A stretch of 32,294 bases of DNA from Desulfobulbaceae bacterium. Lineage in GTDB: Bacteria; Desulfobacterota; Desulfobulbia; Desulfobulbales; Desulfurivibrionaceae. The notes below the pieces were generated by a model. That model ran no database searches. It saw only the letters and a list, made by a program, of their open reading frames with translations, and was not told where the DNA came from. Numbering within the stretch: the first letter of the stretch is position 1; every line of letters begins with the position of its first letter. A program made the position numbers and the translations under genes. Where the stretch lies: NCBI GenBank assembly GCA_003517965.1, contig DOZO01000023.1, positions 31,574-63,867 on the forward strand, read 5' to 3'. This document shows, piece by piece, positions 15,230 to 22,503 of the stretch.

Positions 15230-15944
15230 AGATTGGACATCCCCTCTTCCCTTGCCTGCTAAGCTTTGGTCGTGTGCCTTAGCCCTTGTCTTGATGGTTT
15301 TTGTTCTTGTCGGATGCGGGTTTTCTGGGAATCAGACCACGGGCGTCAAGGAATTTTTTACCCCCATTGATGTCAGCATCATGCGCCATCATGTGCAACA
15401 GTATCGTGGTTCCCTGCGGGAGTTAACCACCCGCCTGTATGCCAAGAACCCCAAGTATGAAAAGGATCAGAGCCAACAGCAGCGCAAGATTGATTCTATC
15501 TTTGGCTCCCTGCCTATCTGGGAGCAGGTGTATGCCTTTAAACCCTCTCAGGAGATCCTAACTGCCGCATTTAAAGCGGAGGTTGCCGAGCCGGATCGGA
15601 TATATCTGCTGAGTCTTGGCCTGTGGAAAAGTATCAGGGAGGCTTACAATCTTGGGGAGGGAGATGTTTTTCTGAGTGGTCTGCAGATTTCCTTGGTGAG
15701 ATTGCAGAGGCTTCATCATAATGTCAGCCAGGTGAACTGGCGGTTGAAGACCTATAAGGATAAGAAAGGCAAGTTGCTGTTTGTGACCAATGAAGGCGGG
15801 GAAAACGGTTACCTCAATATGGGCTACGAGGTTATCATGACTCAGATCCTTACTCGCATTGAAGATGATATCATCATGCGGGGAGGATTGCCGGGGAAAT
15901 ATATGTTTAATATTTCCACCATGTTTCTCGGCATTCTTATCTGA
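15219..15944 (+). CDS. Putative lipoprotein of unknown function
   Basis: I do not recognise this family. The frame is open from 15153 inside purC, but the part before about 15230 is purine-rich repeat. A hydrophobic stretch (ALALVLMVFVLVGC) with a lipobox ends at 15315-15317, so the mature protein would start at that Cys and be attached to a membrane, about 210 residues long. GTG 15219 puts the Cys at residue 33; TTG 15252 would put it at 22; both lack a strong ribosome site. The mature part is mixed charged and helical with a conserved-looking C-terminus (YLNMGYEVIMTQILTRIEDD). It converges on the DnaJ gene with 12 bases between stops. Confidence 0.65.
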   Translation: MQDEDWTSPLPLPAKLWSCALALVLMVFVLVGCGFSGNQTTGVKEFFTPIDVSIMRHHVQQYRGSLRELTTRLYAKNPKYEKDQSQQQRKIDSIFGSLPIWEQVYAFKPSQEILTAAFKAEVAEPDRIYLLSLGLWKSIREAYNLGEGDVFLSGLQISLVRLQRLHHNVSQVNWRLKTYKDKKGKLLFVTNEGGENGYLNMGYEVIMTQILTRIEDDIIMRGGLPGKYMFNISTMFLGILI

Positions 15945-15956
15945 AGGTAATTTATT

Positions 15957-16895
15957 CTACAGGCCTAATTCCTTAAGTTTCTCCAATATCTCCTGTTGTT
16001 CCTTAGCTAATATTTTTGGCACCGCCACCAGTATTTTTACCAGCAGGTCTCCTCGTGCTCCTCCCTGGCTGTCTGGCAAGCCATGTTTGCGCAGACGCAG
16101 TTTTGCCTGGGGCTGGCAGCTATGCGGGACTTTGACTTTCAGCTGTTTTCCTTCCAGAGTAGGGACTGCAACCTCAGCGCCAAGTACGGCAGAGCTGTAA
16201 GGTATTTGCAGATCCATGGTGAGATGAGAACCTTCCCGGGTAAAGAGTTGGTGCGGTTCGACTTTGATCAGTAGGTAGAGATCGCCTGATGGTCCACCCA
16301 TGGGGGAGGGTGATCCCTTGCCGGAAATCCGCAGTTTTTTCCCGGTTTCGATGCCGGGGGGGATTTTTACAGAAACCTTTTCTGTTGCCGAGCCACGGCC
16401 AAGGGAGATGGTTTTTTCGACGCCGGTCAGCACCTCATGGAGGGTGATAGGTAGTTCCAGAGAGAGATCATTCCCCTTTACCTGTTGTTGCTGGCGAAAA
16501 TCCTGAAAGCCATGGCTGGCGCGCCCTCCTGTTCCTGGTTGGTGGAACATGTCTTCGAAACCACCCCCCGAGCCCGCACCCCGGAAGGAGGCGCGGCCCC
16601 CGCCGAAATTGATGCCGAATTCCCGCAGGATATCGCCCAGGTCGGCGTTGCGGAAAATATCTTCCTGTGAATAACGCTGCTGAAAACCGGCCGCGCCAAC
16701 GGTGTCGTATTGTTGCCGTTTTTCCTTGTCGGAGAGAACTGCGTACGCCTCGCTGATTTTTTTAAACTGCTCTTCAGCCTCCTTGTTTCCCTTGTTGCGA
16801 TCCGGATGGTGCTTGAGGGCAAGTTTTCGGTAGGCTTTCTTGATTTCTTCCGGCGAAGCGGTTTTCCCTACACCGAGTAATTTGTAATAATCCAT
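15957..16895 (-). CDS. DnaJ-type co-chaperone of the CbpA class
   Basis: J-domain proteins deliver clients to Hsp70 (DnaK) and stimulate its ATPase. This 312-residue protein has the J domain at 1-68 with HPD at 30-32, a Gly/Phe-rich linker (about 92-140, GGGRASFRGAGSGGGF), and two beta-barrel substrate-binding domains (about 145-300). It lacks the four CxxCxGxG zinc repeats, so it is a type II protein like CbpA rather than DnaJ itself. The C-terminal part holds the usual dimerisation segment. The start fits the conserved MDYYKLLGV. On its strand it follows ssb after 177 bases that contain two repeat elements; no dnaK or grpE is near. Confidence 0.93.
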   Translation of the reverse strand: MDYYKLLGVGKTASPEEIKKAYRKLALKHHPDRNKGNKEAEEQFKKISEAYAVLSDKEKRQQYDTVGAAGFQQRYSQEDIFRNADLGDILREFGINFGGGRASFRGAGSGGGFEDMFHQPGTGGRASHGFQDFRQQQQVKGNDLSLELPITLHEVLTGVEKTISLGRGSATEKVSVKIPPGIETGKKLRISGKGSPSPMGGPSGDLYLLIKVEPHQLFTREGSHLTMDLQIPYSSAVLGAEVAVPTLEGKQLKVKVPHSCQPQAKLRLRKHGLPDSQGGARGDLLVKILVAVPKILAKEQQEILEKLKELGL

Positions 16896-16920
16896 GCCTG
16901 ATTTACCTGCCTGGTCTGGA

Positions 16921-16980
16921 GTCTGTCGAAGGCCAGTTGTCTTGTCGCAAAAGACCTTCGACGAGATCAGACTGAACGGT
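16921..16980. repeat. Short palindromic repeat of the CCTTCGAC type
   Basis: GTCTG-TCGAAGG (16921-16932) pairs with CCTTCGA (16955-16961) and CAGAC (16968-16972), leaving a small bulge. The sequence CCTTCGAC-AAGCTCAG-xCTGAACGG is a dispersed repeat type I know from many bacterial genomes; this copy reads CCTTCGACGAGATCAGACTG. It lies directly upstream of the DnaJ gene, next to a family 2 element. Confidence 0.5.
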
Positions 16981-16990
16981 AACGGTTAAT

Positions 16991-17081
16991 TGTGTAACAT
17001 TGCAAGATCGTGATCGGCATAAGGGGCCGTAACGAAATGGGCCGAAGTGTAGTGGTTATTTGCTAACGGCCCCTAAAACGG
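16991..17081. repeat. Family 2 palindromic repeat, copy B, overlapping the ssb stop
   Basis: The arms TAAGGGGCCGTAACGAAAT (17020-17038) and ATTTGCTAACGGCCCCTAA (17058-17076) are inverted copies. The right arm contains the minus-strand stop codon of ssb (17073-17075). The element lies between ssb and the DnaJ gene and could fold in the mRNA as a 3' end structure. Confidence 0.75.
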
Positions 17082-17483
17082 AACGTCTTCACCCATGACC
17101 TGTTCGGGGAACGGCGGTTGCTCGTTGTACTGACCCTGCGAAGAGTCTCCGCTGCTGCCGCGGGGCGAGAGCATCTTCATCTCTCGGGCCACGATCTCGG
17201 TAGTGTATCTGGTATTGCCATCCTTGTCATCCCATTTGCGGGTTTGCAGGCGGCCTTCGATGAAAACCTTGGAGCCCTTTGATAGATATTCGCCGCAAAT
17301 CTCGCCCAAACGACCAAAGGCCACGATCCGGTGCCATTCGGTCAACTCTTCTTTGGTGCCGTCCTGTTTTTTCCAGGTTTCCGTGGTGGCGACATTGAAG
17401 CTGGCGATGGCGGCACCTGCCTGCGAATAACGTACTTCAGGATCTTTTCCGAGATTTCCGATGAGGATGACTTTGTTGACCAT
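17073..17483 (-). CDS. ssb: Single-stranded DNA-binding protein
   Basis: SSB coats single-stranded DNA in replication, recombination and repair. The 136-residue protein has a full OB fold (1-110: MVNKVILIGNLGKDPEVRYSQ, SFNVATTETWKKQDG, EWHRIVAFGRLGEICGEYL, KVFIEGRLQTRKW), a short linker and the acidic tip GEDVPF, a variant of the usual DDDIPF tail that binds partner proteins. AAGGAGAAGAA before the ATG decides the start. The stop codon lies in a family 2 repeat, so the final Phe codon borders the repeat. Upstream (17484-17522) there is no good promoter by eye; the diguanylate cyclase genes on the same strand end 89 bases before. Confidence 0.96.
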   Translation of the reverse strand: MVNKVILIGNLGKDPEVRYSQAGAAIASFNVATTETWKKQDGTKEELTEWHRIVAFGRLGEICGEYLSKGSKVFIEGRLQTRKWDDKDGNTRYTTEIVAREMKMLSPRGSSGDSSQGQYNEQPPFPEQVMGEDVPF

Positions 17484-17522
17484 TTCTTCTCCTTGTTTTT
17501 TTGAGCAGATTTACAAAAAAAG

Positions 17523-17581
17523 CGTAACTATTCAGCTTGATGCCGGAATGAAACGAGAACCACGGCCTGTAACTATTCAGC
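17523..17581. repeat. Family 1 repeat, 59-base unit overlapping a diguanylate cyclase stop
   Basis: The unit starts CGTAACTATTCAGCTTGATG and ends with a second GTAACTATTCAGC (17569-17581), so the 13-mer occurs twice as a direct repeat 45 bases apart. It aligns without gaps over 59 bases with the reverse complements of 5-63 and 6909-6967. The second 13-mer contains the minus-strand TAG stop of the upstream gene (17573-17575). Confidence 0.75.
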
Positions 17582-18664
17582 CTTGTTGACAACCCGGTTG
17601 CGGCCAAGATTCTTGCCCAGATAGAGAAAGCGATCTGCCGTGGCGATGATATCCTTAAGCTTAGTTCCGTCTTCCGGGTAGCATGCGACTCCGGCGGTGA
17701 TCGTCACCCGCGTTCCTATACCTTCGCTAATCGACAGCTCTTTCTCTTCGATCCCGTTCCTGATCTTTTCGGCGACAACCGTAGCGCCTTCCTTGTCGGT
17801 ATTGGGCAATAAGACAATGAATTCCTCACCGCCGTAGCGGGCGGCAATATCGCCCAAGCGGATATTTTCCTGCAAGGTGGCGGCTACGCTTTTCAGCCCC
17901 TCATCGCCATGCGGGTGGCCGTAGGTGTCGTTGAACTTCTTAAAATGATCGATATCGAGCATCAGAATGGCAAACTTCTCACCATAGCGTTTTGCCCTGG
18001 AGTATTCCCGGTGACAGGTTTTGATGAAATAATTTTTAGTATAGAGCGAGGTTAAATCATCGTGGATTGATTGATTCATCAGGGTTTCGTAGGCTTTCAT
18101 CCGTTCTAGAGCAAGGGCGATGTTGTTGGCCACCGCCATAAAGAGGGTAACGTCATTCTTCTGGATGGTGTTCGTTTCTTTCTTGTGGATATTGAGAACT
18201 CCGATGATTGCGACGTCGTTTAGACGCAAGGGAAGGGAGATGAAAGATCCGATATCGGTGCGTTTGCCCTTGTAGTGAAGAAAACGTGGATCCTTGTTGA
18301 CATCCTGGACCAGAATCGGCTCACCGGTCTGAGCAACAAGCCCGGAAATACCCTCGCCGAGTTTGAAGGAAACATCTTGGAGAATTTCGCTGTTGGCGTG
18401 GTCTGCCTGCCACATTTTAAGCTCACCAGTGTCGTCATCTCTAAGCATCAGGCAGAAGTCTTCGATCTTCAGGGAATTTTTTAAAAAGTCCATGCTTTTA
18501 TCGAAAAAATCGTCAAGTTGGACGGAGATATTGAGCTTTTTGCTCAACAGGTATAGCAAATACAGCTCGAAAAGCCGCTCTTTGAGCAGCTCACTCTCCA
18601 TAGAGTCGTTATTGAAGAAATCGTGGTTCTTGTCGACTTCCTGTTTACTGAAAAAATCCTCCAT
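17573..18664 (-). CDS. GAF-GGDEF diguanylate cyclase (downstream copy)
   Basis: The protein should make cyclic di-GMP from two GTP. It is cytoplasmic, 363 residues, with an N-terminal helical segment (1-45), a GAF sensor domain (about 45-190, GEGISGLVAQTGEPILVQDV is typical) and a C-terminal GGDEF domain (about 195-360). The active site is GGEEF at 278-282, with the inhibitory RxxD site RLGD at 269-272 and the canonical FNDTYGH-xx-GD segment at 244-254. No signal-receiving metal or haem motif is evident in the GAF part. GAGGAGGGAGC precedes the ATG. It is a close paralogue of the gene 42 bases upstream, and the two are likely co-transcribed. Its last codon and stop lie in a family 1 repeat. 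Confidence 0.92.
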   Translation of the reverse strand: MEDFFSKQEVDKNHDFFNNDSMESELLKERLFELYLLYLLSKKLNISVQLDDFFDKSMDFLKNSLKIEDFCLMLRDDDTGELKMWQADHANSEILQDVSFKLGEGISGLVAQTGEPILVQDVNKDPRFLHYKGKRTDIGSFISLPLRLNDVAIIGVLNIHKKETNTIQKNDVTLFMAVANNIALALERMKAYETLMNQSIHDDLTSLYTKNYFIKTCHREYSRAKRYGEKFAILMLDIDHFKKFNDTYGHPHGDEGLKSVAATLQENIRLGDIAARYGGEEFIVLLPNTDKEGATVVAEKIRNGIEEKELSISEGIGTRVTITAGVACYPEDGTKLKDIIATADRFLYLGKNLGRNRVVNKAE

Positions 18665-18706
18665 GCTCCCTCCTCTCGGATACTGGTGATCGTTTGCCTT
18701 GGCGTG

Positions 18707-19759
18707 TTATAGTTTGCCTAACACCCGGTTGCGCCCAAGATATTTGCCCAGATAGAGAAAGCGATCCGCCATGGCGATGACATCATCGACCGTGGGTCCG
18801 TTATCTGGATAGATTGCGATTCCGGCGGTGATTGTTATTGTCGCTTTTGGCCCCTTGCCGACTGGCAGGTCTTGCTGGGCGATCTCGCAGCGGATTTTTT
18901 CAGCGACAATCATCGCGCCGTCCGTGTCGGTATTGGGGAGGAGGATAATGAATTCCTCCCCGCCATAGCGGGCAATAATATCTCCCAGACGGACATTTTT
19001 TCGGAGGATATTGGCCAAGATCCTCAACACCTCATCGCCTTGCAGCTGCCCGTAGGTTTCGTTGAACTGTTTAAAATGATCGATATCGATCATCAGCACC
19101 GCAAATTTCTCACCATAACGTTGTGCCCTGGAGTATTCCCTTTGGCAGCTTTCCCTGAAATAGCTTCGGGTATAGAGGGAGGTCAGTTCATCGTAATTTG
19201 ATGGCCCCTTGAGCGTTTCGCTGGCCTTCATCCGGCCCAGGGCGAGAGCGATGTTGTTGGCTACCGTCATGAAGAGCGTCACATCTTTCTCCTGGATGGC
19301 GTTAGCTTCCTGTTTGTGGACGTTAAGAACTCCGATGATTGAGCCGTCGCTCAGGCGTAAAGGCAGGGAGATGAAGGAACCGATATCGGTTCTTTTGCCC
19401 TTGTAGTGAAGGAAACGATCATCCTTGCTGACGTCCTGGATCAGGATTGGCTCTCCGGTCTGGGCAACAAGCCCGGAAATACCCTCGCCGATTTTGAAGG
19501 AAACATCTTTGAGAATCTCGCTGTTTACACTGTCCGCCTTCCACATCTTCAGCTCTTTATCATCGCCTTCTCTGAGCAGCAGGCAAAAGTCTTCGATGGT
19601 CAGGGATTTTTTAAGAAAATCGATACTCTGGTTAAAAAAATCGTCAAGATAGAGGGCGAGATCGAGCTTTTTGCCTAGCTTATAAAGTAAATACAACTCG
19701 AACATCCGTTCTTTGAGCTGGTCATTGTCCATATTCGGGGTGTCGAGCAAATCTTCCAT
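18707..19759 (-). CDS. GAF-GGDEF diguanylate cyclase (upstream copy)
   Basis: A 350-residue paralogue of the next gene with the same layout: helical start, GAF domain (about 35-180) and GGDEF domain (about 185-350) with GGEEF at 266-270 and RLGD inhibitory site at 257-260. It should be active and product-inhibited. It differs in the segment before the active site: FNETYGQLQGD instead of FNDTYGHPHGD, changing two usually conserved positions but keeping the Asn and Asp that contact guanine in PleD. AGAGGAAAAC precedes the ATG at 19759. It is the first gene of the pair; a 430-base divergent region separates it from metY. Confidence 0.92.
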   Translation of the reverse strand: MEDLLDTPNMDNDQLKERMFELYLLYKLGKKLDLALYLDDFFNQSIDFLKKSLTIEDFCLLLREGDDKELKMWKADSVNSEILKDVSFKIGEGISGLVAQTGEPILIQDVSKDDRFLHYKGKRTDIGSFISLPLRLSDGSIIGVLNVHKQEANAIQEKDVTLFMTVANNIALALGRMKASETLKGPSNYDELTSLYTRSYFRESCQREYSRAQRYGEKFAVLMIDIDHFKQFNETYGQLQGDEVLRILANILRKNVRLGDIIARYGGEEFIILLPNTDTDGAMIVAEKIRCEIAQQDLPVGKGPKATITITAGIAIYPDNGPTVDDVIAMADRFLYLGKYLGRNRVLGKL

Positions 19760-20055
19760 GTTTTCCTCTATTGTTTGTGAATGATCACAGGATGTTAATT
19801 ATTTTAGATATTTTGTGTCTGATTGTCTGGGATCACTTGCAATGTGGGCTACATCGCGGGACTTGCTTGCCTACCCTGTGAGCAGTTACCCTTTTAACTC
19901 ACATAAACTATAATTTGTTACTATAATAATGATCCTTCGATCCTGGCAATACAAATCTGGCAATATGGCTCTGCCATTTTGCTATTGAGTTGTGGTAAGG
20001 TGAATCTGATTAGTTATTATAATTTTCCCGGTAAGCTGAAAACGTGGAGCAACCC
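19760..20055. other. Divergent AT-rich intergenic region with promoter-like boxes
   Basis: No credible gene. For the plus strand there are two TATAAT boxes (19909-19914 and 19922-19927); the first has TTACCC 17 bases upstream (19886-19891), a fair promoter for the small ORF and metY. A hairpin ATGGC-TCT-GCCAT lies at about 19967-19979. For the minus strand the AT-rich stretch 19796-19812 may carry the -10 of the diguanylate cyclase pair. I looked for SAM-type riboswitch signatures and found none. Confidence 0.45.
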
Positions 20056-20184
20056 ATGCTGTTTCGGGAACATCAAAGTATACTGGATTGGCCTGACTCG
20101 AGAAAAACAGCGCTTCTGTGGAGCGAACCAGCTAAAAAGCTGGAGGAGAATTTGTCGAACACCATCGATCACCTGGAGGAATAA
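20056..20184 (+). CDS. Candidate 42-residue small protein or leader peptide before metY
   Basis: An ATG at 20056, six bases after GGAG (20046-20049), opens a 42-codon frame ending in TAA at 20182-20184, five bases before the metY ATG. The product is hydrophilic and charged (it starts MLFREHQSILDW and ends LSNTIDHLEE), with no membrane segment and no run of Met or Cys codons that would mark a classical attenuator. Its final codons CTG GAG GAA overlap the metY ribosome site GGAGGA, so translation of the two could be coupled. A CCAGCT-AAAA-AGCTGG hairpin (20129-20144) lies within it. It may be a real small protein, a leader peptide or a chance frame; I know no family for it. Confidence 0.4.
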   Translation: MLFREHQSILDWPDSRKTALLWSEPAKKLEENLSNTIDHLEE

Positions 20185-20189
20185 ACTAA

Positions 20190-21545
20190 ATGAAAAATGC
20201 TAATTGGAAACCGGAAACCATCGCCCTGCACGGCGGTCATACCCCTGATTCTGCCACTCGCAGTCGGGCGGTGCCGATCTATCAGACCACCAGCTATGTC
20301 TTTGCCGATACCGAAGATGCGGCTTCTCTCTTTGCTCTTAAGCCGGAAGTCTGGGCGCCCCGGCTCAACCTGGAAACCACAGGACTTCGACCCGATGATT
20401 TCACTCCCGAGGCTACCGGTAATATCTACACTCGGATCATGAACCCGACCACCGATGTGCTGGAACGACGGATGATGCTTTTAGAAGGCGGGGTTGGGGC
20501 GTTGGCCACCAGTTCCGGCTCTGCGGCGATCTCATATGCGATTATGAACATCTGCCAGAGCGGTGATCATCTGGTTTCGGCCTCAAGCCTCTACGGCGGC
20601 ACCTACAATCTCTTCCATCACACCTTGCCCCGCTATGGCATCAACACCAGCTTTGTCGATGCCGGTTCTCCAGAGGCCTTTACCAAGGCGATTACCGAGC
20701 GGACCCGCTGCCTTTTTGTCGAAACCATTGGCAACCCACGTCTGGACGTGCCGGATCTTGCCGCCATTGCCCAGGTAGCCCATCAGGCTGGGTTGCCATT
20801 GATCGTTGACAACACGGTCGCCACCCCCGCCCTTTGTCGACCCTTTGATTTTGGCGCCGATATCGTGGTTCATTCCCTTACCAAATTTTGCGGTGGCCAT
20901 GGCAATTCGATCGGTGGGGTGATTGTTGACAGTGGCAAATTTGACTGGAAGGCTGCAGGCCGCTTTCCAATGTTCACCGAGCCGGACCCTTCCTATGGCG
21001 GAGTGGTCTGGAGCGAGGCAGTGGGTTCGGCTGCTTATATCATCCGGGCCCGCACTATCCTGCTCAGGGATATGGGTGCCTGTCTTTCCCCTTTCAACAG
21101 CTTCCTGATTCTTCAGGGGATCGAAACCCTGACCCTGCGAATGGAACGTCATTGTGCCAACGCCAGGGCAGTGGCGGAGTTTTTGGACGCTCATCCCTTG
21201 GTGGACTGGGTTCTCTATCCTGGCCTTGCTAAACACCCCAGCCATCGGTTGGCAAGTGCTCACCTGCACGGCGGATTCGGCGCTCTGGTGGGATTTGGTA
21301 TCAAGGGGGGGCGAGAAGCGGGCCGCCGTTTTATTGAGCATCTCGGCTTGTTCAGCCATTTGGCCAACATCGGTGATGCCAAAAGTCTGGCGATCCATCC
21401 GGCTTCCACTACTCATTCTCAACTGAGCCCAGATGAACAGCAGGCCGCAGGGGTGTCACCAGATTTCATCCGACTCTCCGTCGGCATTGAGCATCTGGAT
21501 GACATCATCGCGGATCTGAATCAGGCTCTCACTGCGGCAGTTTAA
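20190..21545 (+). CDS. metY: O-acetylhomoserine sulfhydrylase family PLP enzyme
   Basis: This 451-residue protein belongs to the Cys/Met metabolism PLP-dependent family and is closest in pattern to MetY, which makes homocysteine from O-acetylhomoserine and sulfide. Landmarks: ETIALHGGHTPD at the start, PIYQTTSYVF, NIYTRIMNPTTDVLE, the cofactor Lys232 in HSLTKFCGGHG, and LSVGIEHLDDI near the end. Between FAL and GNIYTR, where relatives have a few residues, there are about 25 extra (KPEVWAPRLN to TPEAT). GGAGGA lies before the ATG, overlapping the small ORF upstream. Use of free sulfide would suit a sulfur-metabolising organism, but that is inference. O-acetylserine or O-succinylhomoserine as substrate cannot be excluded. 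It converges on the flagellin gene. Confidence 0.92.
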   Translation: MKNANWKPETIALHGGHTPDSATRSRAVPIYQTTSYVFADTEDAASLFALKPEVWAPRLNLETTGLRPDDFTPEATGNIYTRIMNPTTDVLERRMMLLEGGVGALATSSGSAAISYAIMNICQSGDHLVSASSLYGGTYNLFHHTLPRYGINTSFVDAGSPEAFTKAITERTRCLFVETIGNPRLDVPDLAAIAQVAHQAGLPLIVDNTVATPALCRPFDFGADIVVHSLTKFCGGHGNSIGGVIVDSGKFDWKAAGRFPMFTEPDPSYGGVVWSEAVGSAAYIIRARTILLRDMGACLSPFNSFLILQGIETLTLRMERHCANARAVAEFLDAHPLVDWVLYPGLAKHPSHRLASAHLHGGFGALVGFGIKGGREAGRRFIEHLGLFSHLANIGDAKSLAIHPASTTHSQLSPDEQQAAGVSPDFIRLSVGIEHLDDIIADLNQALTAAV

Positions 21546-21576
21546 CAAAAACAGATAATCCAAAAGATGCTGTTGC

Positions 21577-22416
21577 TTAACCCTGTAAAAGGCTCAAGAT
21601 GTTCTGCTTGTTTGTGTTCTTGGCCTGGGCCAGAGCAAAGGTTTTTGCTTCGCTCAGCACCTTCATAGTGGTGAAGTTGATGCTTTCTTCCGCCAGGTCT
21701 ACATCGGTAATGCTCGAGGCGGCGGCCAGCAGATTGGTGCTGGTGGCGGTCAGGCTGTTGAGGGTGGAGGCAAGTTGGTTCTGGGTGGAGCCGATGTCGG
21801 CCCGGGATGCGTCGATCTGTTCTAAGGCCTTATCGGCAATCTTGATTGCATCCTGGGTACTTTCCGGGCTCAGAACATTGATCTCGGAGAGTTTCCCCAA
21901 GGTAGGGTCGCCGAGTTTGTCTGTTGCTGCCGAGGTGATGGAGAGTTTGATAGTTTCGCTGCTGTTTGTGCCTGTTTGCACCTCCTTGCCTGTGAAGGTG
22001 CCGGAGAGCAACTGTTGCCCGTTGTAGGTGGTGTTCTGGGCGATTCTGTTGAGCTGGGCCAGGGATTTGTTGATGTCTGTCTGGAGCGCCTGGCGGGTTT
22101 CCGGGGTCTGGCTGGCGTTTGCGGCCTGCAGTGCTTTTTCGCGGATGGATTGCACCAGGGTTGTTGACTGGCCTAAGGCGCTGTCTGCCACCTGGGCCAT
22201 GGAGATGGCATCGTTGGCATTGCGCAGGGCCTGTCCCGCTCCCCGAGCCTGACTTAGCAGACTGTTGGCAATGGTCATTCCGGCGGCATCATCCGCTGCC
22301 TTGTTTATGCGCTGTCCTGAAGCGATTTTTTCTAAGGATGAGGCGAGGCTTTTCTGACTGCTCCCCAGTTGGCTTACGGCAAAAGAACTGCTGGCACTGC
22401 TGATCGTAATAGCCAT
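21577..22416 (-). CDS. fliC: Flagellin
   Basis: The protein forms the flagellar filament. It is 279 residues with the conserved N-terminal D0/D1 region (about 1-140, including SSLEKIASGQRINKAADDAAG and NANDAISMAQVADSAL) and C-terminal D1/D0 region (about 190-279, ending NTNKQNILSLLQG). The variable middle is very short (about 145-190), so it lacks large outer D2/D3 domains. GGGAGG precedes the ATG. A sigma-70-type promoter lies upstream; I found no sigma-28 or sigma-54 box, which flagellins often have. No other flagellar gene is in the window, so it is away from the main flagellar cluster. It is the only flagellin seen here. Confidence 0.96.
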   Translation of the reverse strand: MAITISSASSSFAVSQLGSSQKSLASSLEKIASGQRINKAADDAAGMTIANSLLSQARGAGQALRNANDAISMAQVADSALGQSTTLVQSIREKALQAANASQTPETRQALQTDINKSLAQLNRIAQNTTYNGQQLLSGTFTGKEVQTGTNSSETIKLSITSAATDKLGDPTLGKLSEINVLSPESTQDAIKIADKALEQIDASRADIGSTQNQLASTLNSLTATSTNLLAAASSITDVDLAEESINFTTMKVLSEAKTFALAQAKNTNKQNILSLLQG

Positions 22417-22439
22417 GATATATACCTCCCTTTATTCTA

Positions 22440-22467
22440 ATATTATGCCAGTGCTGTAAAAAGTCAA
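22440..22467 (-). promoter_or_regulatory. Predicted sigma-70-type promoter of flagellin
   Basis: On the minus strand TTGACT (22467-22462), 16-base spacer, TAATAT (22445-22440). It lies 23 bases before the flagellin ATG, giving a short leader that holds GGGAGG. The form is almost the same as the serA promoter at 4676-4703. Confidence 0.55.
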
Positions 22468-22503
22468 GTATTCACTTGTTACTCTTCTTTCCGGCCAATC
22501 TTT

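Noticed and set aside
13561..17081. CRISPR array suggested by recurring palindromes
   Set aside because: The repeats are kilobases apart, not regularly spaced with short spacers, and no cas gene is present.
19900..20189. SAM or SAH riboswitch upstream of metY
   Set aside because: No conserved SAM-I, SAM-II or SAH core elements could be matched, and no terminator with a T run lies in the leader.
19979..20203. A 74-codon frame overlapping the small ORF before metY
   Set aside because: It overlaps the metY start, has no ribosome site and a composition unlike coding sequence; the 42-codon frame at 20056 fits the signals better.
20583..21422. A 279-codon minus-strand open frame
   Set aside because: It lies wholly within metY on the other strand; the metY reading has the PLP lysine motif and full family length.
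22417..22503. Sigma-28 or sigma-54 promoter for flagellin
   Set aside because: Neither a TAAA-N15-GCCGATAA nor a TGGCAC-N5-TTGC pattern is present; a sigma-70-type pair fits with a 16-base spacer.
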